From NCBI GenBank assembly GCA_027922465.2, contig BQMF02000334.1:1-64000 (forward strand): 64,000 nt of DNA. Reading direction: 5' to 3'. Both the position numbers and the translations under genes were made by a program. This document shows positions 13,601-26,000 of the stretch, in pieces. Position 1 is the stretch's first letter. Every line of letters begins with the position of its first letter. Under the pieces are notes generated by a model. The model did not search any database and was not told the origin of the DNA. It worked only from the letters and a program-made list of their open reading frames with translations. The DNA is from Turritopsis dohrnii (taxonomy: Eukaryota; Cnidaria; Hydrozoa; Anthoathecata; Oceaniidae).

Positions 13601-13704
13601 TCCTCAGTAATTATAATGACATTTGCTGAACATATCAAGTAGTTAAGGCAAAGGAAAACTGGGAAAAGAAATTACATACCTAAAAGTAAGTACTTGCATG
13701 CCAT
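4615..13704 (-). CDS. RPN2: Ribophorin II (OST complex subunit), 15 coding exons, complete
   Basis: RPN2 (yeast Swp1 relative) is a non-catalytic subunit of the ER oligosaccharyltransferase, which N-glycosylates nascent proteins. Exons, 5' to 3': 13704-13680, 11723-11294, 11111-11036, 10961-10917, 10836-10750, 10527-10420, 10236-10168, 9892-9507, 9332-9128, 9041-8985, 7373-7323, 5504-5421, 5232-5137, 4928-4815, 4719-4615. They join in frame to 645 residues, close to the human 631. A signal peptide begins MACKYLLLAIAFVLF and is completed across intron 1. The lumenal part matches human RPN2, e.g. AHQTFIRL...FFVAEPD, FEGGLEVTA and PEKRP before the membrane region. C-terminal transmembrane helices are in the last three exons. 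The stop codon overlaps a minus-strand AATAAA, implying a very short 3' UTR. The gene is head-to-head with ANO10. Exon 1 was chosen because only its phase-1 donor pairs with the exon 2 acceptor and yields a signal peptide. Confidence 0.93.
4930..5085. repeat. Minisatellite in RPN2 intron 13
   Basis: About five tandem copies of a 25-29-bp unit with core 'caacaagaatcattcatgt' separated by A-rich runs, lying between the coding exons at 4928 and 5137. The copies differ mainly in A-run length, as expected from replication slippage. Confidence 0.85.
5761..7306. mobile_element. hAT-like non-autonomous element carrying a reverse transcriptase fragment
   Basis: The ends are CAGGGTTCGTACAG (5761) and its near inverse CTCTACGAACCCTG (to 7306). 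Inside each end are diverged repeats of 'ccctgactttt' in both halves. The 8 bases before (CACAAGAA) and after (AAGAAGAA) agree at 6 of 8 positions, compatible with an aged 8-bp hAT target duplication. CAGGG-type ends and 8-bp duplications are typical of the hAT superfamily. No hAT transposase is inside; the body is a non-LTR reverse transcriptase remnant. The right end is only about 16 bp from the splice donor of the RPN2 exon at 7323-7373. Confidence 0.65.
5905..7130 (+). pseudogene. Non-LTR retrotransposon reverse transcriptase fragment
   Basis: Frame 5929-6305 contains the reverse transcriptase core GVPQGSVLGPTLFLLFIND followed by the catalytic-site motif as YTDD (usually YADD). Frame 6249-6905 continues with the thumb and C-terminal region of jockey/CR1-like elements (SSFRLLGITFS, CIEYCCHIWGG, LDRIQKRI). 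A further frame near 6840-6950 carries ALWNSLPQSVFPSHYNL. There are frameshifts near 6300 and 6870, and the N-terminal endonuclease and first palm motifs are missing. It is a dead fragment lying wholly inside the hAT-like ends in an RPN2 intron. Confidence 0.85.
7374..8984. other. RPN2 intron 10, no recognised insertion
   Basis: An AT-rich intron between the exons at 8985-9041 and 7323-7373. Open frames such as 7966-8211 are low-complexity and match no family I know. No tRNA, inverted repeat or transposon protein was seen. Confidence 0.5.
11778..12780. mobile_element. TA-flanked MITE, copy 1, in RPN2 intron 1
   Basis: The left end is CTGTCAATTGTCCTAACTTC after a TA (11776-11777). The right end, inverted, reads CCGTCAATCGTCCTAACTTC before a TA (12781-12782). 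The inverted repeat continues through 'ggacatccttccaaacttcggaca', about 45 bp in all. TA duplication with such ends fits the Tc1/mariner-pogo group. The interior has no convincing transposase; the open frame at 12086-12391 is not recognised. The element starts about 55 bp upstream of the RPN2 exon 2 acceptor. Confidence 0.8.
12883..13482. mobile_element. TA-flanked MITE, copy 2, in RPN2 intron 1
   Basis: The left end CCGTCAAAGTCCCTAATTCG follows TA (12881-12882). The right end, inverted, CCGTCAAAGTGCCTAATTCG precedes TA (13483-13484). The inverted repeats run about 45 bp and share the plan CCGTCAA-n-CCTAA-TTCG-GACA with the MITE 100 bp to the left, so the two are related members of one Tc1/mariner-pogo-like family. 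No transposase is encoded. Confidence 0.82.
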
Positions 13705-14088
13705 GACTGTACCGTTCAGATTCAAAGCAGACAAGGGCAACTTGATAAGAAGCTCAGGATAATGATTCTGGAAAAGGGGTCCGGGGACTGGTACGTGTCG
13801 CGTGGTATGGTATTTCAAATGTCATGCGCGCGGAGCAAACTCCAGAGGTCAAAGAAAATTATACTTTTTTAGAAATCCAGCTAACGAAATTGTCGATAAA
13901 ATCAAATTCGAAATCATTAAAATTTATTTTACAATAAGGAACAATCACAATAGGTGAATAAGTGTTTTCTCATGGACCGTATGGCCGAATATTGAAAACG
14001 CATAAATCTCACTCGCTTTCATCTCAACTGAATAGAGGTGTACAAACATAGCACATTGACCTTGATTGATTTCACGTGCTTGGAAGTC
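13705..14088. promoter_or_regulatory. Shared head-to-head promoter region of RPN2 and ANO10
   Basis: The first codon of RPN2 (-, 13704) and of ANO10 (+, 14089) are 384 bp apart and diverge. The spacer must hold both 5' untranslated regions and both transcription starts, which suggests a bidirectional promoter. No clear TATA box lies at a sensible distance from either start. A locally GC-richer patch with several CG dinucleotides lies near 13780-13850. That the two genes are co-regulated is inference from spacing only. Confidence 0.6.
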
Positions 14089-17000
14089 ATGGCAGCCGAG
14101 GAGAACTGTGAAAAGGAATTTTTGTCCGAAACCTATTTGATTGAAATTGCGGAAACTTGTCCTGAAAAAAGCTTAAATTACCTTCAAGAATGTTTGAAAA
14201 AGGATGGCTTAATCCTTCACGTTGGGAAAATTGCAGAATATCGCTTCATAACTGTGAAATGTTCATTTGAGATGCTATGTTCGCAGGTTACGCCAAATTT
14301 GTCTGATTTTTTCGCCATCAAATTTTCGAATTTATGTTTGATATAGTCAATAGGAACTTAAAATATTCGGAATAGAAAGAGAGCCAATACATATACATGC
14401 AGATATACCAAAATGTACAGTCATAGATGGGGAGTTTTAAAGGGATTCCTGCGTCCAAAACGATATATCTATCTCAAGGGAAGAACTCACAAAGTTGTTT
14501 AACATAAAGATATACTCCAAAACAACAAAAATTGCTTATTTAAGCTATATGGCTTAATTAAGCGAAATCCCCGCGAGTTGAGCAAATATATGGCGACAAC
14601 CTGAACATACTGTAACCCCTAGCTTTATTAAGCTATTATAATATCCTAATTAAGCGATCATATGACAGATAGGCTTATTTGATGTCAACCATTGGTTACA
14701 TTTTTATACATACATATATATATAAACGTGCTATTTGCATCCAGTTTATATTCACACATTCGCTATATACGAAACGCAGAACACACGATGGCTAGTTTAA
14801 CAAACGAAGAAGTATTCAGATACAGGGATAACTATTTTGAATTTCGCGCTAGGCGATGGAGGGACACTACTTCAGTATTCAGGCCTGGTCATGAATGGTT
14901 TGCGATCGCACGCGCACACGCTCACACACCCCTAGATCGGCTAAGGCGTGCATTAATCCCGCACGTGAATTTCGTAAAAACGGACCCTAGGCGTGCGATT
15001 ACCGCACGTGCAATCAAACAGATTTATAAATCGCACGTGCAGAATATTTACGTTTTTTTCGCAATAACGGAACATTTGATCACATATGTGACGGTTTATG
15101 GGAAAAGGATAACAATCGAAAAAGTGATTTGAATCGCTTAATCGATTAAGCGATTATTTGAAGCTAAAAAGCGATTCTTTAGAATCGATTTTTAGCTTCA
15201 AATAATCGCTTTTCCGATTCACATGAATCGCTTTTTAGATTCTAATGAATCGCTTTTTAAATTCTAATGAATCGCTTTTCCGATTCCAATGAATCGCTTT
15301 TCCGATTCTAATGAATCGCTTTTTTGATTCTATATCACTCACTCAAGTGTTGATTAAAATTCTGATAAACATTTCCCCCAAGGAATAAACCAAAATATCG
15401 ATCGAACAACTCAAAAAAAGAATTGTAAGGGACAGTTTCTATTGGTAGTAACTTTAAAACAAACTTTTTTTTCTTTTTTCTTAAACTGAATGTGAACCAT
15501 GTTCTGTTATGTAAACAGGGGTGGAACAACTTAAACAAAAAAAAGAATTATAGCAGATGGTTTCTATTTGTAGCAACTTGAGAACAAACTGTTGTTTATT
15601 TTATCTCTTAGTGAATAAGAACCAGGTAATCAGTTCATTATTAAACACGAACGCATGCTACCTGTAATTATACATCCGTCACATTGAGTTTTCAAAATAA
15701 TGCTGAAGTCGCGATAACAACAACATCTTTTGAGTGTGTAGACATCTTTATCAATAAAAAAACTTTTTATTTTTATTTGGCAAAATAGCAATTAGATATA
15801 ATACTCCCGGTTATGTTCCAACTTCGAAAACTGGCGCATGGGAATATGAAAAATATAAACATACATACATAGACGTTGAACGAAACGAAACGTAGGAAGT
15901 AGGTGAATCCTACTTTTCATATCCTAACAAAATACCGTTACTTTATTTGATTTATATCGTTTGTTATCACAATCCCTTGGACGGTCACATATATGAAACA
16001 TGGAATCTACTATGTAAACAGATAATCTTATTACGGCGATAGCAACGATTTTTAGTTTTTATTTACATTTTCTTTTCGAAAAAGATTTTTTTCTCTCTTG
16101 GCGCACATCTGTCTTTAAAATATATTTGCAGCTCATGCAAGTATATTTCTTTTGTTATAAATTCTGGTTATTAATTAAGCTACGTTTACATTAGCGAAAG
16201 ATCCAATCACGGCTTTCTGTAGTATTCGTCCGTTTCTTTCCGCATTAAATTTTCCAAAAACAGCCTTAAAAATAAAAATCTATTTCCAGATGGATGGTGT
16301 TTTTGTATCTATTATTTATTATTGCGCCAGTTTTATAATGCCGTTTTTCACCATTTGGTTTGTTTATAATTTGAGATTTAATACTTCTATTTTATTATGA
16401 TACATAGAGAATCTATGATGATGAAAATCTTATTAACTTTATTCTTATAATTAACATCACTTCTGACTTACAAATCGATTTTTTGAAATCGCTTATCCGA
16501 TTCAAGTGAATCGCTTTTCCAATTCAAGTGAATCGCTTTTCCGATTCAAGTGAATCGCTTTTCTGATTCTAATGAATCGCTTTTCCGATTCTAGTGAATC
16601 GCTTTTCCGATTCAAGTGAATCGATTTCGAAATCGCTTTTCCGATTATTTTGAATCGATTTTTTGCAGCTAAAAATCGATTTTAAAGAATCGCTTTTTCG
16701 ATTGTTATCCTTTTCCCATAAACCGTCACATATTTTTTCTTCCATCAGCTGGTAGAAAGAATGATCAACTTGAATTAATCATTAATGTAGATTAATCAAC
16801 AGGTGTTATATGTTCATATTTACGAAAGAAAAACTTGTTTGATGAATGAAGTCACGTTTCAACGAATACATTGTGTACTTTGAGTTAGCGTCATTGGTCC
16901 TTAGCGTTTATCACAACACAACATGTGCATGTTTTTTAAATCAAAGTAAAAAACTAAACTTCACCGTTTCCTTATTTGTTAAAATATTTTTAATTTAAGG

Positions 17001-20000
17001 TGGAGAGTAGCTTGTAACATCTGGTTTGCAGAAATCTTTGGTGTTCTATTGTCAGCAAAAGTTATTATTTAGTTATTTATTTTTTATTTATTTTAAGGGT
17101 AGTATTGTAGTTTTGTTATATTTTTTAGCGCACGCCTTGAGTTCGTATGGTGTGTGATCATCGCACGCCATATTTAAAAATACAGAAAATGGCGTGCGAT
17201 TGCCGCACTCCAAGCATTTTATTCATGACCAGGCCTGGTATTAGTTGCTTTCTGTGTTGTGAATGGGTACCATCACTTTAAAATAAGAGCACTGGCATGG
17301 ACATGCCAATGAAACTCGTACAGGAGCCAAAAAATCCATTCGATGTGAAAGCGATCAAAGTGGTTGTGCCTGAACTACACAAATTGAAGCCGGAGACATT
17401 ATTGTTGTCAGAGACAGAACAGGAGACACTGTAAGAGACATTTGGTCACACAGTTGGAAGAGTACCCAAAATTTTGTCTGGGATATTTTCGAGATATTAG
17501 ATAGTGGACGTATCCGACAAATTACGTGTTTCTACACCGGCTCAATTATCCATCAAGATCATCCCAGGCTGGGAAGAGGTCCTAAACTAGAGTGCACGTA
17601 TTGCTTTGAGATGGAGAACGACGACACAAGGGATGAGATGATCCGAGCGATAGGAAATGTAACAAATGTTCAACATCCATTATGATTGTAAAAATACATT
17701 TTCATTTTGAAAAAATATACTTTTATCCTTTTTTTCGACTGAATGTTTTTTCTGGTTTGAGATAACTCCCTATAGACGAAATATTTTGATCGCGTTCAAA
17801 AGATTTTTTTTCTATGGAAATTTACAAAATATGGACAGGATAACCAATCAAATTATGCGAGATTTGATGCTATGAAAAGAATAGGGCGACCGCATGTGTT
17901 ATATTCAGCACATCCGGTTATTGAAATAGAAAAAGTCCACCAATCAAAAAGTTGTTGTATTTAAGTTAAATTAACTTCGTATGAGTCATACACATTCGCA
18001 CGCTCTATTAAGAAAAGCGTTGTATATATGTGTCAAACCGTACAAATTCGGCATGTCCTGTAAACCCTCTCCGGCATAATCTTTGATGAAATAAAAAAAC
18101 TCCATCTACCAAAGAAAGCATTGTGTAAGTGTCAAATCATTCAAAATCGGCAAGTCCTGTAAACCCCCATCGATAACAATCAATATGTAATAATAAATAA
18201 GTGAACAACGCAAGGATTGCATTTCTCATCGAATTCTTCTTAAAGGTGAGTAGGAACAACGATTTAAGTTTTTCATTTTTTAGTACATATTTGTACACGA
18301 GGTTACTCAACGATTTACACACAGTAAAAAATATTTTGTGTAATGGAATTTCACATTTACACTTTTCCATAATTTCTTTATATATTTACAGTAACAAAAT
18401 AAAAAGACATGGCCGAAATTTACGACGAAAGCATGAAGGAAGTAAAATTAAAAGATTCCAACAAACGTAAAGCAGATTCGACGCCATCTTTATTCTTTGA
18501 TTTCGAGTTGTCGTCGATGCATAGATCAGCAAAAACAAGAAGTTTTGCGATAATACGCATGCGCTGATATATCGAAACAAATTTAGGTATATTTCGCAAA
18601 CCCATGAGTATCATCCTGTCAAATTTACATCATAGTTACGAAACTGGAACAGTTTACTAAGAGACTGAAAAAATCGACGCGACTTTGTTTTATACCGGCT
18701 CAAAATGAAAAAATAAGGACAATCGCCTAATTAGGAGAGAAAAATCGCCTGTTTAAGCTATCACATCTTAATTAAGCGATATAGCTTAATTTGGAGTTGT
18801 CCCTGACTGTTTAAGAACTCTTTTTACAGTTTTTGGAAATTTTGTTTCCTTGGGCAGATATTTCAATTTAAAAATGTTCAAATTATGCAATGCATAATTA
18901 TGATGTAATAAGATAGTATTTGTTAGTGTGTATAACTTCTGAATTAGTAAATATTATGACTTCATTCTTCTATAAATCAACTCAGAGTGGAAGCCTTTAC
19001 TTCATAGTAACTTACAAAGATGTAATATTAATCATTATCTAAAGTTATTGCAATGAAAAGTGTTAGTTACTATCTTATTACATCATAAATATGCATTGCA
19101 TAAATTAAATATAAGATTTTAAAAACGAAATATCTCAGAAACTATAAATAATTATGAAATACTGAAAAGAGACTTGTTAAACAACTTTTTGAGTTCTATC
19201 ATATTTGTAAATATCATTTTGGACGCAGGAATCCCTTTAACAGTCCATCCAGCTACCGTGCCACCCTTATTACCTTCTTTTATTAAAAGAGGTTTTTGCT
19301 TATGTCTTACTGAAAAGAAACGTTTTATCAGTTTTTTAATGTTTATTACACACTTTCAGTACAGAATTTTCTTAGTACCATAAAGCGGGGTGACTTTGGT
19401 CAATTTTGCCACTATTTTAAAAATAACTTCTGATTATATAAACAACACCATTACATTACTTCTGAAACTTTGGAATCATTACATTACATATTTCTTCTAT
19501 TTCAGTGCAAAATTTAACTTATCTTGTAATTCCAGGCTTCGTCACGACAGCTACTCGATCGTGTTCCTGTGCGCTGTCGCGTAGCTAAAGCTATGCAATG
19601 GAAGTGTTTTTTAGCGTAGTTACGATTTAGCTTAACATGAAAAACTTTTTCTTGCTGTTTATTAGATTTTTGCATAAGCAAGAAATTTATTAAAACCTTC
19701 GTGTTCTTGGTTCAATTTTCTTATTGTCCAAACTATACGTCCATGGTGCTTGTTTATGTCTAATATGGCACATCATCAAAATGTCAATTCCCATGGAAGA
19801 AAATGGCGTACATCCATTCTTAATTCGAAACTGTATCCATATCTCAAAATATCTTTTGAATCAAAAGTGTTATATAATAATGTTTTTATGTTACTATTTC
19901 ATTATTTGAATTATATCAAGTGGGTATTATTTATATAAGTACAAAGTATGAACAAGAAATTTTAAAAAGCGTGCTCTTTCCAAAAAGTGTAGAAATCCTT

Positions 20001-23000
20001 ATGCCTGTTAAGGCTCTTGTACAATATTTGCGATGTTGTTTTTCATAGTACGCGATACCGTAACTAATGTATTCTAGCCACAGCTTTTATCCTGCAGTTA
20101 GACATTTCTTCATGGCAAAGCCTGTAATTCTAGAGAAATAACCTGATCTTTTCAAGAAAACGACAATATCAATTATATCGATCAGCTTATGAGAAGCGCC
20201 AAATTACTTATAATTATATTTGCCAATAAGTGCCATTATTACAATATTAACAGACCACCATTTCTCATATGCGGTAAATGTTTGGCCGTAAAAGATCAGT
20301 GAATGTTAGTAAAACAAAAGATGTTTACGACCTTCACACGTGTGACCCTAATACGAAACAAAATTAACATTGAAATTTCATTGTATCTCAAACGAGGGGA
20401 AAGAGCGCGCTTTTTAAAATTTCGTTGGAAAGTCATTAAATCTCCTATGGGATACCACGACTCTTCATGAAGTTCTTGCGAACATGTAATTTATTTCCAA
20501 TATAAAACATTCGTTTTTTTCTTCGTATTTTTATAAACAAAGTATTATCGATAAAGGAACAGTGAAAAGAAAAACAGAATATAGCAGTGAAGAACAGAAC
20601 TTCTTTCAGGCATATCATAATTTTCTTTATATGCAGCCTCTACATATGAAGCAAAAATGTCCAGGCTAGACTCTTGAATACGATATAGAGCCATGACCAA
20701 TGTGAGCAGTAAAACTTTGGGTTTTTTTGTTGTTAATTTCGGAAGAAATTGATTGCTTCACTTGAAGACGATTCTGATGATATTTTACAATAGGAATCTA
20801 AATGAAAATCTTAAAAAATGTGAAAAACGCACTTTAATTTCAGAGTTTTAACAGTTTATTTCTACTGATCAAAGTCACCCTGCTGATCGAAGTCACCCCA
20901 CTTTACAGTATGGTGACAATCCCCCCTGAACACTAGATCATCAGTAGACAAAACCTCAATCAGGAGAAAAACGTTTTGAATTTGAGTTTTGGTACATATT
21001 GATTTTAGGCTGAAACACTGGAACTGTTAAAAGAAGTGAATGGGCCTGAAAAGGTAATGCAATATATTTTGTGTTCATATCTGGAAAATGTATAAAAAGC
21101 AGATCTTATTCGTTTAGGTGAAGGAATTCATCAAAACAGATTTTGACAAGTGTTGTGGTTCAGATTCAATGCACAGGTTTTTCACACCATCAGAACAGTT
21201 GTTGCTGTTTGAAAATATATTACACAATGTTTCCTTCAGCAAGGTCAGGTTTTTATGCTGGAATGCAGTTGTTTTTTTTATTATGAAGATCAAAATGATT
21301 CTTAAATTTTAATCAAGATTTTCATTCTTCAATCCTCTGCCAATTTTATTGCATTGTTACAGGGATTTTTCTGATAGGTGAAGAGTTATTTTAATGTGCT
21401 CTTCAACTTAATGCTTTTTCTATCTGTTAATTTGAAAGTTTTTATGCATGGAGCTAAGGCAAACTGAGCCAATATGTTTAGCATCAATACACTGTCATGG
21501 TTTGTCCTAGCCTTCTTGTCATCATTGTATTTATTTCCTTATCAATTTATCTTCTTGTATTTGGCTCCTCTGCTAGCCACCCTAAAAAAAAACACTACTT
21601 TATTTTTATCTGAGCTGTTGTTTTATTTTGTTTTATGATTTTTCCAAGCAGTTTCCAACTACCGTTTACTGGTAGTTGAAACTCAATTTTGAATTCAATC
21701 ATTCATTGTCAATAAACATTCTTAAATACGTAATGCGTAATTGAGAGAATAAACAACAACGAAAGACATGTCGCAATCTTCTACAGGTCATGTTATGGCT
21801 CCCAAGGAGTGAAAGGATCAATTTGAATATAACAGAACAAAAACATAGCTAAAACCACATAAACGTGATCTCAATCTTTTTTGCGTATAATATTCAAACT
21901 GGAATTATTTTAAGATGTCTTGCACGTGTGTGGGTGCGTGCCGTTGCACACATCTCATAGCAAGGCCTGTTTGTGGACATCAAAATCGATAAAATTGCGG
22001 ACCTTCCAGGGGCTGTGCCAACCAGGTTGTGCCCTGGACTGTATAACTCAATCTTCTCTACCAAAAAAGGTAGTAACCAAAAGTGCTTGGAAAAATCCCT
22101 GATTGGGGTTTTGTATCATGAAAATGATTTTTTCTATTGCGTCTTCTGATTTCTATGTATTCCTAACTTGTTATTACCTTAATTTGATTAACCCCAGTGA
22201 ACACACAATATCATTGCAGCTGTCACCATAATAGTGATCATCATGCATGTCTAAATTTTTGTTAACAAATTTGGGAAAACTATTCTTTCAGGATAAAATA
22301 TTTTTCCATGCAGTGTATTTGTAAAAATTCACAGATATATTTTGTAAAACTTATGTTCTTTACACAGGAGCAATTTTTGCAGAGTGGTTTAAAGAAATTT
22401 GGTGCAAGTGAATCAATTATCACTGGATGTTTGCACGCAGACCCGAAAATTATTGAATCCTATACTCCTATGCATGATCAAATAGAGAAGAAAGAACTAT
22501 GGGAAAAAGTCAAGAAAAATCCAATACTATTCCCCATCCATGATATAAAAGATTATTATGGTATAATGATTTGATCTGTGTGTGAAAGACCATGCATGAT
22601 TCATTTTTAAGGTTTTTGCGTTTTTGTTGGCTTAGTACTCTGATTAAAATGTTTCTGCTACAACGTGATGTTTAGGCACAGAGATAGCGTATTACTTCGC
22701 TTGGATGAGTTTCTTTACATGGTCATTATTTCCGATTGCATTGTTTGGGGCTGCACTGTTTCTGCACAGACCAAAAGGTATTACTGTTGATGACAGCCCA
22801 TACTTGCCAGCTTATGCACTGCTAATGGCACTCTGGACTATCATTTATCTGAAGGTAAATGTATTGAGAATGGTTTGCACTTGTATTATATCTTCCTATT
22901 TCACTAGAATTTTGTGTAAATCTGTTGTAGTGCTGGCGGAGACAAGAGTCTGAGTTGGCATTGGTTTGGAACACGTCTGAAATTGAAAAATCTGAAGTGG

Positions 23001-26000
23001 TGAGACCAGAATTCTGTGGCACCCTTCGAAAAAGCCCTATCACAGGAAACTTGGAAAAGTATTTCCCTTCTTGGAAGCGGAGGATTCGTTATTTGGTTAG
23101 CTTGTTACTGTCACTTCCTTTTCTTGGTTTGGGTGTTGGCGCTATGATACTTTCTCTGAATTTAAATGGATATATCAAGCACAAGGAAAGTCCGATTTAC
23201 TTTGCTTCACTGTCACAATTTGCGCAGCCTGTAAGTAGTTTCCTTGTTACTATTGCTTTAAAAATATATCCAAACTGTACTGTCAGTGTTGCAGACGGAT
23301 GATTTACAGATTTATAATTGACTGTTATTTAAGTATTGTCCTTATTGTTGTTATAACAATTATATTCTTCTTTCAGCCCATCAGGACAAAAAAATTTCTT
23401 ACCTTGTATGATAAATAACATTAATTTCCAGGGTCAAATTTTCGCTGCAGACAGTCCTTACTATGGATGGATGATTCCCACAATTCTTCACTCTATCGTC
23501 ATCAATATACTTAATACGTTGTACCGGACTGTGGCAACATTTGCCACAGATATTGAAAATCATAAGTTAGTAACTTATATATCTGAATTTATATGAACCC
23601 TAATGACATTCTTTCAATTTCCATTACATGTGAGCAGCATTGCTTCAGCACAGTTTGAAGTTTTCATATTCTTGTTGTTTTTGTAACTCTACTTTACAGA
23701 AGGTTTTGGCAGTGTCTTGAAAATTCTTGGAGTTTCACAGACAGTTTTTTTCCTGTATGTAGGACGGAACATCAATGGAGCAGCTCAATAACAGTGAAAA
23801 GGGTTTTGTTTGAGCTCTTTGACTGCTATTTATCGTTGTTTTATATCGCTTTCTACCAGTTGGATATCATATCTTTGAGGAGGGAACTTGTTGGTCTTTT
23901 TTGGGGTAAGTTTTCTACCCTGTTTCAAGGGAACTGAAAATTGATGTCACCAGCACAGTGTAATCTGTGTTTCTGAAAAAAAGCTATAAAACTTTTAAAA
24001 GTAATGCTTTGACTTTCAGAAATAAAAGCCCATCTCATGTTTTTTGCCATCAATTTTCCTTTAAGAAAATATTTTTATCTTGATTTTTTTTCCTTACTTT
24101 ACTCTTCAATAGATAACAAACCCTAAATATTGTACTCGTCTTTTGTCTTTCCTTCATGAACCGATTGTTTTGTTATTGCACCACAGGTGATGAAATTCGT
24201 CGTGTTGTAACGGAATCGATCCTGCCATTCATAACAGAAAAATTTCAGTCCCATCGTCACATGAAGAAACTGGGCGAATCGAAAAAGAAGGATGAGCAGA
24301 ATGAATTTGAGGTAGCCTATAGCCTTTCTAGTAATATTCTATAGTCAATGAACCTCTGAATATATGGGATTTAGGGCAGTGTGTCCAGGCTACTCGCACA
24401 ACAAATTCTGAAATCACAAAACTTCCTCAACATTTTTGTGCTTCTTCCTTTATTTAAGGTATTGGAGAACCTTTTGCTGGAGGAGTACGAGCAGTTCGAT
24501 GATTACATTGAAATGGTTGTTCAATTTGGCGTAAGTTTTCAGAACTTAGGTCGACTCTCACAAATTGCTAACTTAACACCTATTTTGTTTTAATTCATTT
24601 CGCCTTTGTCATTCCAATTTTTTTGTTGAAAAAGCAATCCTTCACTAGTGTTATTTTTGATCTGAAAGATGTTGTCATCCACTTACAAACACTAATCTTA
24701 TCATCAATACTGAAAAATATATGGTGAGAGCCTGTTGAACAATTATAGTCCTACATTCGAAAAAGTGTTTTTTCCTATTTCTCCTACTTTTATTTATTTT
24801 TTATTTTTTTTAGTATGTGACGTTATTTGCATCAGCATTTCCATTATGCTCGCTTATTACCATCCTTTTCCTGTTTCTGGAGGCCAGATCTGACATGTTT
24901 AAATTACTTTTTCTCTCCAGAAGACCTATTGTTAGAAGGTAATTCACTTCGTCATGTAAAAATATGCTCTTGTGTGCCTTGGATGATGCTTCTAATACTC
25001 CTAACCAACTTGTTTTTCAAGCAAGTATGAGAAACTATGCCCTGTAATCTCACCATATTTTTTGATATTTATTGATTGATTTAAAGCAAACTGATTGATC
25101 ACCTTGGAGGACTACAATTTCGTTGTTTTAGTTTGAACGATGAAGAAAAAAACGTATTCATTCATTCATTTATTCATTCATTCAACTTGATTGTTTTTCT
25201 GTTAATACTTTTTTTCATCTGAAGCCGTGAGGAGATGTATCAGTTGGCATCTCTACTCAAACTCAACCGTCGATAACAAAACCAATACTTGACTATATTC
25301 ACCATCATTAATTCATAAACCTCATTCCCAACCTTCAATAAACCTCGAGTGTGACCAAACAGTTGAAACGAATTTTTGTTTTTACAGAGCGAAAAGCATT
25401 GGCGTTTGGTTTAAAGTTCTGACCGTGATGATGGTGCTCTCCATGGTTACCAACTGCTTTTTATTTGGATTTGCGAGTGAGCAGCTGGCAAGTTGGGCAC
25501 CAGAGTTTTATGAAACTTACGCAGATGGTGATCAGTGGATCAAACCAGGTTACGGCAGGTAAGGAGAAAAGCGAAAGTAATTTTGCCTTTCTTGCAGTGG
25601 AACTTCGAAAGTTGATATTGTAGACGGGTATGAAGGGAGTCAATTTAGTGAAATTACCTTAGCGAAATTACCTTAGTGAAATTACCTTAGTGAAATTACC
25701 TTAGGTAGTAAAATTCGCAACAACAAATTCTTGTTCAATGTCGCTAAAGTCGATACAAGCTAATTTGATACTTGTGGAAAATAGCAATTAAAAGTAATAA
25801 TCTTCAAACATTTAAAAATAGACATCGAGTAATATTTTGTCACACTTGCTATGATTTTACTAAAATTATGGAATAAGTTCGTAAATCATAGTAATATTGT
25901 TTGGTGATGTCATAGTGCTGGGATATACAAATTGAATCGTGTGTGACAGAACTACAAGGTTTTAACCGGATCGAAACCGATGTGATCCGATTCGTGTTCG

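Larger units (their letters stand above)
14424..19247. mobile_element. 4.8-kb nested foldback (palindromic) element in ANO10 intron 1
   Basis: Four nested pairs of inverted sequence share a centre near 15.9-16.8 kb: (1) 14424-14520 with 19170-19247, e.g. 'aaagggattcctgcgtcc'; (2) 14538-14575 with 18750-18795, 'gcttaattaagcga' next to 'agctatat'; (3) 14880-15130 with 16700-17240, 'caggcctggtcatgaa' and 'ggataacaatcgaaaaa'; (4) the AATCGCTT arrays at 15128-15335 and 16480-16700. Large, imperfect, multi-part inverted arms are typical of Foldback or Mutator-like elements, or of successive insertions. It carries an open frame (14788-15132) and a HIRAN-like pseudogene. No transposase was recognised. 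Confidence 0.65.

Noticed and set aside
13672..13770. Upstream extension of RPN2 exon 1 as coding (open frame before the ATG at 13704)
   Set aside because: The ATG at 13704 gives a good signal peptide; the upstream part reads as 5' UTR near the divergent ANO10 start.
15091..16733. A CRISPR-like reading of the regular AATCGCTT arrays
   Set aside because: Units are head-to-tail without unique spacers and lie in an animal intron; they are minisatellites.
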